NCBI RefSeq assembly: GCF_000738005.1
Contig: NZ_JHAL01000002.1
Span: 804,634-868,633, forward strand
Origin: Bifidobacterium crudilactis
GTDB taxonomy: Bacteria > Actinomycetota > Actinomycetes > Actinomycetales > Bifidobacteriaceae
Direction of reading: 5' to 3'
DNA: 64,000 nucleotides
Below are positions 1 through 8,495 of the stretch, piece by piece (the stretch's first letter is position 1; the number at the start of each line of letters is the position of its first letter). Both the position numbers and the translations under genes were made by a program. Under the pieces are notes generated by a model that had not been told where the DNA came from, did no database searches, and saw only the letters and a list, made by a program, of their open reading frames with translations.

Positions 1-1
1 A

Positions 2-892
2 GTGGTGTTCGAACAGGGCAGGGTCCAGTCCTGGGTTGTTGGTTCCGGAGTCCCGGCGGAAGCGAAACCCGGCGCCCACGGAACACTCGGGGACGAGGAT
101 GCCGAGCAGATTCGCCACATCAAGGAACTGTTGCAGTGCTATGCCGCCGATGCCGTCACACTTGGCCATCCCCGCGAGGAAAACGATGATACCGGCGTCG
201 AGGGCACAGGTAACACGGATACCCCGTCCTTGCCTCCTATCGTTGTTGATGCAGGAGCGTTGCCCTACCTCCCCCGCCATGTGCTCCCCTCCGTGGTGAT
301 CACGCCTCACGCCGGTGAACTGGCCCGCCTCCTGCAATCCTTGGGCGAGGATGTGGACGCTTCGGGCGTAAGCGACGAGGCCGTGCGCTGGGCCACGAAG
401 GCGTGCCGGCTCACCGGAGCGACCGTACTGCTCAAAGGCGCCGTCACGGTGATTGTCGGCGATGACGGTTCGGCAGAGCCAAGGCTGATGACCGTCGGGC
501 GTGCTCCCGCATGGCTGTCGACCGCCGGAGCAGGGGATGTTCTGGCTGGTGTGCTCGGTGCGATGCTGGCGCAGAATGCCGATACCATCGAGAAACATCC
601 CGAACTGCTGACCGACTATGTAGCTGCAGGAGCCTATGTCCATGCTTTGACCGCGGCCGTGGCAAGCGCTTCCGCGCAGTCGGGCTGGTCTTTGCCGGTG
701 ATGGCCGACGCGGAGGATCTGCAGGCCTTCACCGATGATTTCGACAAGCGTGTTCAGGCAGTCAGCGCCGGCGATGGTCCGTCGCTCGGGCATCCGATTA
801 CCGCCGGCGATTTGATTACGGCCATACCCGAGGCCTACGCCTTGCTGCTCAGCCTCTACGACGACCCCGTACCGGAAGAAGCGACGCTATAG
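2..892 (+). CDS. nnrD: ADP-dependent NAD(P)H-hydrate dehydratase (Nnr C-terminal domain), 5'-truncated by the window
   Basis: This is the carbohydrate-kinase-like NAD(P)HX dehydratase that repairs hydrated NADH/NADPH using ADP. Visible signatures are a PIVVDAGALPYLP segment, TPHAGELARLL, LLKGAVTVIVGD and a glycine-rich STAGAGDVLAGVLGAML motif, which is the phosphate/active-site loop of this fold. The C-terminus is complete (stop at 890-892). The reading frame is open to the window edge and the first residues (RVQSWVVGSG) match an internal part of the family, so the gene begins before base 1. It is probably the dehydratase half of a bifunctional Nnr protein with an N-terminal epimerase; the epimerase is not in the window. 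gpmA follows on the same strand after 39 bp. Confidence 0.85.
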   Translation: MVFEQGRVQSWVVGSGVPAEAKPGAHGTLGDEDAEQIRHIKELLQCYAADAVTLGHPREENDDTGVEGTGNTDTPSLPPIVVDAGALPYLPRHVLPSVVITPHAGELARLLQSLGEDVDASGVSDEAVRWATKACRLTGATVLLKGAVTVIVGDDGSAEPRLMTVGRAPAWLSTAGAGDVLAGVLGAMLAQNADTIEKHPELLTDYVAAGAYVHALTAAVASASAQSGWSLPVMADAEDLQAFTDDFDKRVQAVSAGDGPSLGHPITAGDLITAIPEAYALLLSLYDDPVPEEATL

Positions 893-931
893 CCCAGCGG
901 TTCCGCCACATGACAAGGAGAGAAGCCGAAG

Positions 932-1759
932 ATGACACCGACCACAGCCACATTAATCGTCATGCGGCATGGCGAAAGCACATGGACCGATAAACGCATC
1001 AACCGTTTTGCCGGTTGGGCCGATGTTCCCCTCACTCCCAGGGGCGAGGAACAGGCACGCCATGCGTCGGCGCTGCTGTCCGACGCCGGGCTGAAACCCG
1101 ATGTCCTGTTTACCTCGGTGCTGCGCCGTTCGATACACACCGCCGATATCGTGCTGGACGGCATAGATAGGCTCTGGATTCCGGTGGAACGCAGCTGGCG
1201 CTTGAACGAACGTCATTACGGAGCGTTTCAGGGCCAAACCAGGCCCGCAATGAGGGAACGCTACGGGGAAGAGCGATTCAACATGTATCGTCGCTCATAC
1301 GATGTCAGACCACCTGACATCGACTCCGCATCACCGTACTTCCAGGGAAGCGACGATCGGTATTCCGCTCGATTCGCGGACGGCCTTGACGCCTTGAATC
1401 CCGCGGAGATCCGCAGTGAATGCCTGCAGGACGTCTGGCAGCGTCTTGAACCGCTGTGGCGCGCACGCATCGTTGCTCAACTGTCGCATGGCAACACCGT
1501 TCTGGTGGTGACCCACGGCTCCGTGGTGCGCTCGCTGGTCAAACATCTGGAGGGAATCAGCGATGCCGATATCGCTTCGGTCAATATCCCCACCGGAGTC
1601 CCCATGCTGTTCGACTTCTCTATTGCCTCGGATGGAACAATCCGTGCGGACGGGGCCGGACGATACCTGGACCCGGAAGCGGCGCAACAGGGCATCGCTG
1701 AAACCAGCGCCCTGGGAGCGGCGACCGCACCACTGCCTTCACCCGAGACAAGACCGTGA
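932..1759 (+). CDS. gpmA: 2,3-bisphosphoglycerate-dependent phosphoglycerate mutase
   Basis: This cofactor-dependent phosphoglycerate mutase interconverts 3- and 2-phosphoglycerate in glycolysis (the lower part of the bifid shunt). The catalytic RHGES motif lies near the N-terminus, followed by FAGWADVPLTPRGEEQA. LNERHYGAFQG is the proton-donor region, and the second histidine lies in VVTHGSVVRSLVKHLEG. The family-specific NIPTGVPMLFDF segment near the end separates it from broad-specificity histidine phosphatases. At 275 residues it is longer than the usual 245-250, with the excess in a C-terminal tail rich in Ala and Thr. The start is supported by AAGGAG about a dozen bases upstream. Confidence 0.9.
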   Translation: MTPTTATLIVMRHGESTWTDKRINRFAGWADVPLTPRGEEQARHASALLSDAGLKPDVLFTSVLRRSIHTADIVLDGIDRLWIPVERSWRLNERHYGAFQGQTRPAMRERYGEERFNMYRRSYDVRPPDIDSASPYFQGSDDRYSARFADGLDALNPAEIRSECLQDVWQRLEPLWRARIVAQLSHGNTVLVVTHGSVVRSLVKHLEGISDADIASVNIPTGVPMLFDFSIASDGTIRADGAGRYLDPEAAQQGIAETSALGAATAPLPSPETRP

Positions 1760-1851
1760 CACCCCGACCATCGCACTGACGGTCATGGCATGCCGACACC
1801 CGAATCCGTGCGCACAGGGGTATAAGCGAGTTTCGTGTGTATATCCTCTGG

Positions 1852-1857
1852 TATAAA
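1852..1857 (+). promoter_or_regulatory. Candidate -10 element for a leaderless LysR transcript
   Basis: TATAAA lies 8 bp before the ATG at 1866, and no purine-rich ribosome binding site is seen between them. A consensus -35 box is not apparent. This is an inference from spacing only. Confidence 0.35.
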
Positions 1858-1865
1858 TTCAATGT

Positions 1866-2789
1866 ATGACACTGCTGCAATTGAAATACATCGTCAAAAT
1901 CGTGGAATGCGGTTCGATGAACGAGGCATCCCACGAACTCTATGTTTCACAGCCTGCTCTGAGCTCCTCCGTCAAAGAGCTGGAGAACGAATTGGGTATC
2001 GAGATTTTCACCCGCTCGTCTCAGGGTATCGCACTGACCGTTGACGGCGCTGAATTCCTCACCTATGCGCGTCAGGTGCTCGACCAGTCGGCTCTGCTCG
2101 AAGAGCGCTACAAGAACGCCAAACCGCGCAAGCAGCTCTGCCGCGTTTCGACACAGCATTACATGTTCGCCGTCGAAGCCTTCGTGGAAATGATTAATTC
2201 GACCAAATCCGACGAATACGAATTCACTATACGGGAGACGCGCACCAGAGACATCATCAATCAGGTCGCGAACATGCAATCGGAGGTCGGCATCATCTAC
2301 CTGTCCGATTTCAACAAGGATGTCATCGGCAAACTACTTCGCGAGAAACATCTCGAGTTCCACCCGCTCTTCCGCGCAGGACTGCATGTGTTCCTCTCAC
2401 GCAACAACCCTTTGGCGATGAAGAAGAAAATCACCATGAAGGACCTGGAACCATATCCCTTCATCCAATACGAGCAGGGCGACGAGGGCAGTTTCTACTT
2501 CGCGGAGGAAGCCGTGTGGCCGGAGTACTCCCCCAAGCAAATCAATGTGACGGACAGAGCGACCATCCTCAACTTCATCGTCGGACTCAACGGGTACACG
2601 GTGTGCACGGGGATAGACAACGAGGACCTCAACACCGAGAAAATCGTGACCGTACCCTTGGACTCCGACGAGTCGATGCTGCTCGGATGGATTACCAACG
2701 AACGCGCGAAGATTTCGGCAGCTGCAGGACTGTATCTCGACAAGCTCAAAAGCGTCGTCGCCGACCACGGATACAACATCATCGAATAG
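1866..2789 (+). CDS. LysR-family transcriptional regulator
   Basis: This 307-residue protein has the standard LysR layout: an N-terminal winged helix-turn-helix (residues about 1-60, with GSMNEASHELYVSQPALSSS and ELGIEIFTRSSQG) and a periplasmic-binding-like effector domain (about 90-295). The effector is not identifiable from sequence. It stands alone on the plus strand between gpmA and the convergent pyr operon, so its target cannot be inferred from operon context. No Shine-Dalgarno sequence precedes the ATG. A TATAAA hexamer lies only 8 bp upstream of it, which would place transcription start at or near the start codon. Confidence 0.88.
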   Translation: MTLLQLKYIVKIVECGSMNEASHELYVSQPALSSSVKELENELGIEIFTRSSQGIALTVDGAEFLTYARQVLDQSALLEERYKNAKPRKQLCRVSTQHYMFAVEAFVEMINSTKSDEYEFTIRETRTRDIINQVANMQSEVGIIYLSDFNKDVIGKLLREKHLEFHPLFRAGLHVFLSRNNPLAMKKKITMKDLEPYPFIQYEQGDEGSFYFAEEAVWPEYSPKQINVTDRATILNFIVGLNGYTVCTGIDNEDLNTEKIVTVPLDSDESMLLGWITNERAKISAAAGLYLDKLKSVVADHGYNIIE

Positions 2790-2854
2790 CGTCGACCATC
2801 GCCGTACCACCATCGCGTCACTTGGATGACGTTACGGAGATACGGCGATGCCGT

Positions 2855-2962
2855 TTGTGTAGGGAGTATTTTGCAGCCGTTCTTTCGCGCGAGTTCTGAT
2901 TACCGCTGTTCCGCCAATTATGAGATGTTTCTACCCCGAGATACTCAGGAATCCCTACACAA
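2855..2962. repeat. About 110-bp intergenic inverted-repeat element, copy A
   Basis: The copy is bounded by perfect 11-bp inverted repeats, TTGTGTAGGGA (2855-2865) and TCCCTACACAA (2952-2962). A TTCCGCC heptamer starts 43 bases after the left arm. It shares arms, heptamer and spacing with copies at 21956-22064 and 43287-43397; the rest of the interior differs. It lies between the convergent LysR and pyrE genes. No open reading frame of note and no clear flanking duplication are visible. Confidence 0.8.
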
Positions 2963-3009
2963 TCGTTCATCCGAGAAAATTCCAGGGCGCCATACGCATC
3001 ACGCGTGCT

Positions 3010-3729
3010 TCAGCGCGAACCGTAGGTATCCAGATAGCGTTCGGCTTGCGCCTGCACCTCACTGGTGAGGATTGTCTTGCCATCCGAAGCGGTGATATGT
3101 GATGCCGCATCGAAAATCTCACGTATGTTGGCGATGCTCAGTACGGGGAATCCGAATTCGTCCTCAACCGCCTGCACTGCCGAGATGTCGCCGTCACCGG
3201 AACGTTCCATGCGGTCGACCGACAGCACCAGACCCACCACGTTGATATTCGCTTCGGCCTTGAGCTTGGGGATGGATTCACGCACTGCGGTTCCCGCCGT
3301 CATCACGTCGTCGACCATCACCACGTTCATACCGTCGCGCAGGGCCGTTCCGACGAAGGAACCGCCGTCGCCATGGTCCTTCTTCTCCTTGCGGTCGAAG
3401 GTGTATCCGATGGGAAAGTCGTGAGCGCTCGTCAAGGCTATCGCCGTGGACACGGCAAGAGGAATACCTTTGTATGCCGGTCCGAACACGGTGTCGATGC
3501 GTTTCGGGAACAGGCCATCGGCGATGGCGTTCTGGACGACGGTGGCGTAGAACTCCCCCAGCAGCGCTATCTTCGCACCGTTGTCGAAGGCACCGGCATT
3601 GATGAAGTACGGCGATTGCCTCCCGGATTTCAACGTGAAATCGCCGAAGCGCAAGGCACCTGACTGCAGCAGAAACTGCGTGAAGCGATGTTGCAACGAT
3701 GTGTCCTGTGGTGATGCCACCTCTACCAT
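3010..3729 (-). CDS. pyrE: Orotate phosphoribosyltransferase
   Basis: PyrE joins orotate to PRPP to give OMP, the fifth step of UMP synthesis. The 239-residue product has [16 protein letters not shown] near the N-terminus, [12 protein letters not shown], and the PRPP-binding loop [17 protein letters not shown]. The start chosen is the ATG at 3727-3729, which gives the family length; the frame is open further upstream but only inside pyrD. This ATG overlaps the restored stop codon of pyrD, so translation is probably coupled. It is the last gene of the pyr operon. Confidence 0.93.
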   Translation of the reverse strand: MVEVASPQDTSLQHRFTQFLLQSGALRFGDFTLKSGRQSPYFINAGAFDNGAKIALLGEFYATVVQNAIADGLFPKRIDTVFGPAYKGIPLAVSTAIALTSAHDFPIGYTFDRKEKKDHGDGGSFVGTALRDGMNVVMVDDVMTAGTAVRESIPKLKAEANINVVGLVLSVDRMERSGDGDISAVQAVEDEFGFPVLSIANIREIFDAASHITASDGKTILTSEVQAQAERYLDTYGSR

Positions 3730-4720
3730 GTTTTTCCTTCCATGAGCTTCGCCGCGAGCTGCGGTCTGCTGTCCAGCAATGACTCGAGTTCCGTAGCGAT
3801 GCGCAGCGGCGCAACGGGTCGAACAACGCCGCCGCTCCCACCTCAACGGCATTCGCCCCTGCATACAGAAATTCCAACGCATCCTCGCCCCGACTGATGC
3901 CGCCGATGCCGATGATGGGGATATCAGGCAGGGCCTGACGGACTCGCCATACGAACGACAAGGCGATGGGCAGTATGCACGGTCCGGACACCCCGCCGGT
4001 GGCATTCGCCAGAATCGGCTTGCCGGTCGTGATGTCCAAACGCATCCCGACCAGCGTGTTGATGAGGCTCAGAGCATCAGCACCGGCATCGACGCAGGCT
4101 CTCGCGATGGCCACGATATCCGTGACATTGGGAGAAAGCTTCACGACCATCGGCTTGTCGCTTAATTCGCGCAGTCTGCTTATCAGCCGGAAGAGGGCCA
4201 GAGGGTCGGTGCCGACCGACATGCCCCCGTGCGAGACGTTGGGACAGCTGACATTGATTTCAAGCATATCCGCCGGGCTGTCTGCCAGCTTCGCCACGAC
4301 TTCGGCGTAATCGTCATCACTGTGACCAGCCACGTTGGTGACGACGGTAGCGCCCAAGGCCTTGAGCTTGGGTAACTCGTCGTGCAGGTAGTGGTCCACG
4401 CCGGGATTCTGCAGACCTACCGCATTCACCGTGCCACAAGGTGTTTCGGCGGTACGCGGTGTGGGATTGCCCTCCCAAGGCACCGGAGAGACTCCCTTGG
4501 TGCTGATCGCACCCATCTGCGATACGTCGTAGTAGGGGCCGCAGGCCGCCAGATTGAAGGTGCCCGAAGCGGTTCCCACCGGATTCTTCCAGGGGACGCC
4601 CGCCACGACGGTGGAATGCCGCCAGCGGCGTTGCGTAGTCGCGTCCAGGCAATCCTCACACGTGAGGCCGGTCCGGGCTGTGCGATGCTCCTGTTGCTGC
4701 GTCGTCGTCATGGTGTTCAT
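3723..4720 (-). pseudogene. pyrD: Dihydroorotate dehydrogenase catalytic subunit (class 1B), frameshifted near the C-terminus
   Basis: PyrD oxidises dihydroorotate to orotate and in class 1B enzymes works with PyrK. Residues up to ALFDPL match the family well: [55 protein letters not shown]. Just after FDP (about 3811-3818) the reading frame changes. The original frame runs on through pyrE sequence to 3278 in an unrelated frame. A different frame gives the expected ending [16 protein letters not shown], stopping at 3723-3725 exactly at the pyrE start. One extra G in the coding strand (CCGGTTGCG rather than CCGTTGCG) would restore the reading D-P-V-A-P-L-R-I-A. The cause is either a real mutation affecting roughly the last 30 residues or a sequencing error. 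The start ATG (4718-4720) overlaps the pyrK stop. Confidence 0.85.
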
Positions 4721-5526
4721 ACCGCCCATCCCAGATTCTCCGCCGTGAAGACCGGCCCGTCCAGACAGACCTTCTTTCGTCCGTCCACGGTATCCTGCAC
4801 GCACACCACGCAGGTACCGAATCCGCATCCCATACGCGCTTCGAGACTCAGCTGAGCGGGTATGCCACGGGTCGATGCCCACTGGGCCACCGCCTTCATC
4901 ATCGGATGCGGACCACAGGAGAGGATGCTGAATGCTTCGGCGTTCTGCGGGTCGGAGTCAATCACCCTGTTCAGCAAGGTGATGACATTCCCTTCCCTTT
5001 CGTCGATGCTGAGCACCTTGTCGCACAGTTCGGCGGCGAAGGCATCGGCAAAACGCGTGTCTCTATAGCCGAACAGCGCCACAGCTCCCTGTGCCGCCGG
5101 GGAATCGTGTATCTGCTGTGCCGCGTACAGCAGCGGAGGTATGCCCAGACCGCCGCCCACCAACAGAACAGTGCGCTCTCCTGACAGATCGAAGCCATGT
5201 CCCAAGGGCCCAAGCACGTCTATGCGATCGCCCGCCTCAAGCAGAGAGAAATCTCTGGTGCCGGAGCCGACGGTGGCAAATATCACACTGAAGGTATCGT
5301 CCTCGATTCCGGCCACACCGAAGGGACGCGGCATCATACGGGCGCTGTCCTGGGTGTAGAGATTGACGAACTGCCCCGCTGCGGCGTGAGTCGCGACGTA
5401 TGAATCCTGAATCACCAAACGGGTGATTGTAGGCGTCAGATGCTCCACACGGAGTATCGCGGCGCTATGTCTGGGTTTGAGGAATGCGGTGCGCAAGCCG
5501 CCATCAGGCTCATCGACCTTCGTCAT
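4717..5526 (-). CDS. pyrK: Dihydroorotate dehydrogenase electron-transfer subunit
   Basis: PyrK is the FAD and [2Fe-2S] subunit that passes electrons from PyrD to NAD+. It has a ferredoxin-reductase-like FAD domain (MMPRPFGVAGIED, GPLGHGFD), an NAD-binding segment (VLLVGGGLGIPPLLYA, ILSCGPHPMMKAV) and a C-terminal cysteine cluster (GCGFGTCVVC, then a later Cys) that ligates the iron-sulfur centre. Its length of 269 residues is normal. Its stop overlaps the pyrD start as ATGA, and its start overlaps the pyrF stop. This fits co-translation of the PyrD-PyrK complex. Confidence 0.93.
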   Translation of the reverse strand: MTKVDEPDGGLRTAFLKPRHSAAILRVEHLTPTITRLVIQDSYVATHAAAGQFVNLYTQDSARMMPRPFGVAGIEDDTFSVIFATVGSGTRDFSLLEAGDRIDVLGPLGHGFDLSGERTVLLVGGGLGIPPLLYAAQQIHDSPAAQGAVALFGYRDTRFADAFAAELCDKVLSIDEREGNVITLLNRVIDSDPQNAEAFSILSCGPHPMMKAVAQWASTRGIPAQLSLEARMGCGFGTCVVCVQDTVDGRKKVCLDGPVFTAENLGWAV

Positions 5527-6506
5527 GTTCTGTCCTTTCCTTGTGCGGACAAGGCATGGCGCAAGGCCTCTTTCATGGAAAGGGCGGCCTCGCGTGAGGA
5601 CCTGGACACAAGCGTGAAGGCATCCTCGGCTGTCAGCGTCGTGTCGTATTCAGGGCTCTTCCGCCACGATCCGATGATGCCTCGCGAGGAATTCACGACG
5701 GCACCGGAGCCGTGAACATCGAACATCGCGGCCACATCATCTGCGGAGCCGCCTTGTGCGCCGAATCCGGGTATCAGGAAGAAGGTGTGCGGCATTCGTC
5801 GGCGCAGGGCCTGCCCCGCCTTCGGGTGAGTCGCCCCCACCACTGCTCCGACTCGCGAGTATCCGTGTGCGGCGATGCTGTCATCACCCCAGGAGCTCAC
5901 CAGATCTGCAACGCACTCGTAGACCTTGCGTCCGTCGGTCAAGGCAAGCTCCTGGATTTCATCGCTCGAGGGATTGGATGTGCGAACCAGCACGAACACG
6001 TCTTTGTCGCGTTTGTTGGCGGCATCGACGAAAGGAAGGATGCCGTCCGAGCCAAGATAGGGGTTCACCGTGATGCCATCCTCATGCCAGGGGGACGACT
6101 CGGACACTCCTGCGATTCCGCTGAGATGACCCGCATACGCCGCCGCTGTCGAACCGATGTCACCCCGCTTGATATCGCCGAGTACGTAGAACCCCATGCC
6201 CTGAGCCAGTGAGCAGGTCGCGATATACGCTTGGATACCCGCCGCGCCCAAGGCCTCGTACATGGCGATCTGGGGTTTCACCGCCGGAACGATGCCCTGT
6301 ATGCCCTGCATTACGGCTTCGTTGAATCTGAGATAGGCCTCCGCCAGCCTCGCTGCGGAATCTGCGGATTCCGGCTGACCGTCACCCACTTGATATGCTT
6401 CGTTCCCCAGGAATTGTGATGGCAGCAAGGCCGGCGTCGGGTCCAGGCCGACCACGCTGGGATTCCCCGTTGCGGAGATCGCTTCAATCAATCCGTCCAA
6501 ACTCAT
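5523..6506 (-). CDS. pyrF: Orotidine-5'-phosphate decarboxylase (type 2)
   Basis: PyrF converts OMP to UMP, the last step of the pathway. The 327-residue product belongs to the longer actinobacterial/type 2 group. Evidence is the N-terminal VVGLDPTPALLPSQF segment, VPAVKPQIAMYEALG, the catalytic motif DIKRGDIGSTAAAYA and the C-terminal phosphate-binding FLIPGFGAQGG. The ATG at 6504-6506 is chosen because it overlaps the pyrC stop and starts at the conserved N-terminus. The frame is open farther upstream only within pyrC. Confidence 0.92.
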   Translation of the reverse strand: MSLDGLIEAISATGNPSVVGLDPTPALLPSQFLGNEAYQVGDGQPESADSAARLAEAYLRFNEAVMQGIQGIVPAVKPQIAMYEALGAAGIQAYIATCSLAQGMGFYVLGDIKRGDIGSTAAAYAGHLSGIAGVSESSPWHEDGITVNPYLGSDGILPFVDAANKRDKDVFVLVRTSNPSSDEIQELALTDGRKVYECVADLVSSWGDDSIAAHGYSRVGAVVGATHPKAGQALRRRMPHTFFLIPGFGAQGGSADDVAAMFDVHGSGAVVNSSRGIIGSWRKSPEYDTTLTAEDAFTLVSRSSREAALSMKEALRHALSAQGKDRT

Positions 6507-8074
6507 GACTCGCTTTCGATGCTGTTTCTGGTGCTGATACGTGAAGCCGGGATACGTGAGAACGCGAAGGACGACGCTATCAGCGTCGCCATAGGACGCC
6601 CGGTAACCGTCCACGACGCGAAGGGTGTGTTGCGTGCACGCGAATGGAATTGCTCAGGGTCGATTGTCCAACGTTCCCCGGGTGCGAGAATACTGAGTTC
6701 AGAGGCGAGCCGCGCGTTGCCCTGGCGCAGATCCAGAACTCGCGAGGAGTCCGTGGACTCCCCGACCGTCAACAGCGAGTCGACATCTGCCGTGTCTTCG
6801 CCCATCAGCCGTGCGGGAGCGACGGACATCAGCTCTATCAACCTACGGTCGTCGATATATCCGCCGTCGACCAACACGTGGTGGCACACGCCGTAAGCGG
6901 TTTCCAGTCCGATAATCCCGTTCGGCGCGTCCAACAAGGACTGCGCCTTCTCACAGACCGTGTGGGGAGCGTGGTCGGTGGCGAGCATATCCACCGTACG
7001 GTCACGCACCGCCTCGATGGTCGCCTCCCGGTCGGCGGCGCTTCGCAACGGTGGGTTCATCTTCGCCAAGGTGCCATGCTCGAGCACATCCTCGTCGCAC
7101 AAGGCCAGGTAATGGGGTGCCGTTTCGCAACTTACCTGCAGCCCGTCACGTTTGGCCTGCCGAATCGCCTCGAATGCAGCGGCGGTGCTGACATGCTGCA
7201 AATGCACATGCTGCCCTGTCCTGCGCGCCAGAGCGATATCCCTCTGGACGATGGTGAGTTCGGTGGAGGCAGGAATTCCAGGTACGCCAAGTTTGCGGGA
7301 AATCCTGCCGTCATTGATAACACCGCTGTCGTGATGCTCGCAGTGGTCGACGACGGGAATGCCCGCCTGCCGCGCATTGGCGGCGACCTCATCCAGAATG
7401 CCGTCCGTGATGGCCGCACCGTCATCGCTGATGGCCACAATCGGATGTGTTTCCGTGGATTGATTGCCATCGGAACCGCCATTACGCAGATACGGCTCCC
7501 AATCCTGCAGACGGCTGGCCACCTGTCCTTCACGACCCGTTGAGGCAGCCACGCACAATTCGTAGCGCACGGGCAGTGACTCGCCGCTGAATTCCGCATA
7601 ATGCTGCAGATAGTCGACGACGGAGTCGAATCCGGCATCGAGCACATCCTGTGCCCCGTCCATACCCGGGTGAAGTCTCCTGCCGTCCAACGCGGGTACG
7701 GTATTCGGCATAATCAGCACGTTGGTATATCCCCCGCTCGCCGCTGCGGCACAGCCGGAGGTCATGCTCTCCTTCTGTGTCTGCCCGGGGTCGCGGAAGT
7801 GCACGTGCGGGTCGCATAAGCCCGGAGCCAGGGTGTATGCGGAGCAATCCACCACCACGTCGACTGCTTTGCCTGCCGCCATGGACCGTGTTGCCGACTG
7901 GATTGCGGCGCGGAGCGCACCATCGTCATCCAGCAGCGCCGGTCCAGAGGCATCTTCAGTGGCGGCTTTCCGCGTATCCGTAGCGAGTGAGGCAAGTGGC
8001 AGCCTCACACTGATATGCTCGCCGGTATCCCAAAGTGTGAGGTGTTGCAGGATGATGCTCGCCTTGCCGGCCAT
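6503..8074 (-). CDS. pyrC: Dihydroorotase
   Basis: PyrC cyclises carbamoyl aspartate to dihydroorotate. The metal-binding DPHVHFRDPGQTQKE motif marks a class I dihydroorotase. Further signatures are MPNTVPALDG, VDHCEHHD, HLQHVSTAAAFEAI and the late metal ligand in MLATDHAPHT. At 523 residues it is longer than the typical 420-440. The additional sequence is a Ser/Thr/Ala-rich N-terminal stretch of about 90 residues before the first metal motif and a loop before RYELCVAAS. The ATG at 8072-8074 lies just inside pyrI. An in-frame ATG at 8093-8095 is an alternative start. Confidence 0.92.
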   Translation of the reverse strand: MAGKASIILQHLTLWDTGEHISVRLPLASLATDTRKAATEDASGPALLDDDGALRAAIQSATRSMAAGKAVDVVVDCSAYTLAPGLCDPHVHFRDPGQTQKESMTSGCAAAASGGYTNVLIMPNTVPALDGRRLHPGMDGAQDVLDAGFDSVVDYLQHYAEFSGESLPVRYELCVAASTGREGQVASRLQDWEPYLRNGGSDGNQSTETHPIVAISDDGAAITDGILDEVAANARQAGIPVVDHCEHHDSGVINDGRISRKLGVPGIPASTELTIVQRDIALARRTGQHVHLQHVSTAAAFEAIRQAKRDGLQVSCETAPHYLALCDEDVLEHGTLAKMNPPLRSAADREATIEAVRDRTVDMLATDHAPHTVCEKAQSLLDAPNGIIGLETAYGVCHHVLVDGGYIDDRRLIELMSVAPARLMGEDTADVDSLLTVGESTDSSRVLDLRQGNARLASELSILAPGERWTIDPEQFHSRARNTPFASWTVTGRPMATLIASSFAFSRIPASRISTRNSIESES

Positions 8075-8075
8075 A

Positions 8076-8495
8076 TCAGAGTTTCGCTTCCTCATCGCAG
8101 TAATCGCAACGATATTCGTGGCGCTCACTATGGGCAAGATGGAATCGCTGGCTGATGCCGGGCTCAGTGGTGGTCACACAGCGCGGGTTCACGCAGGAAA
8201 TCACATCGACAAGATGTTCCGGCAGATTCGGCTGATGCTTGGCGACGATGCTGCCGCCTCTGACGATGTCAACCGTTGCCTGACGCGCCACAAAACCAAG
8301 CACATCGAGGTCGACGTCCTGCTCGTCCTCGATTTTGATGATGTCCTTGCAGCCATAGCGGCGGCTATCGGCGTTCATGATCAGCGCAAGCTTTGCCGTG
8401 GCCGGGTCGATGTGCAGATATTGCAGGACGGTCAGGGCGGTTCCGGCCGGTACGTGGTCGATGATGATGCCGTTGTTGATGCTAGTGACTTCCAT
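8076..8495 (-). CDS. pyrI: Aspartate carbamoyltransferase regulatory subunit
   Basis: PyrI is the allosteric nucleotide-binding chain of aspartate transcarbamoylase. The N-terminal allosteric domain shows VTSINNGIIIDHVPAGTALTVLQYL. The C-terminal zinc domain has the four-cysteine pattern CVNPRC...CDYC that contacts the PyrB chain. The length of 139 residues is shorter than the enterobacterial protein (about 153) but includes both domains. The start is the ATG at 8493-8495, which shares a base with the pyrB stop (TGATG). Its presence suggests feedback control of the first committed step by pyrimidine/purine nucleotides. Confidence 0.92.
   Translation of the reverse strand: MEVTSINNGIIIDHVPAGTALTVLQYLHIDPATAKLALIMNADSRRYGCKDIIKIEDEQDVDLDVLGFVARQATVDIVRGGSIVAKHQPNLPEHLVDVISCVNPRCVTTTEPGISQRFHLAHSERHEYRCDYCDEEAKL

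Noticed and set aside
2855..2962. The 110-bp elements as complete insertion sequences
   Set aside because: They are too short for a transposase gene and no flanking target duplication could be identified in the three copies.
3278..4882. A single 534-residue PyrD-PyrE-region fusion protein
   Set aside because: Past FDP the frame runs through the pyrE sequence in a non-coding frame. The true end is recovered in another frame.
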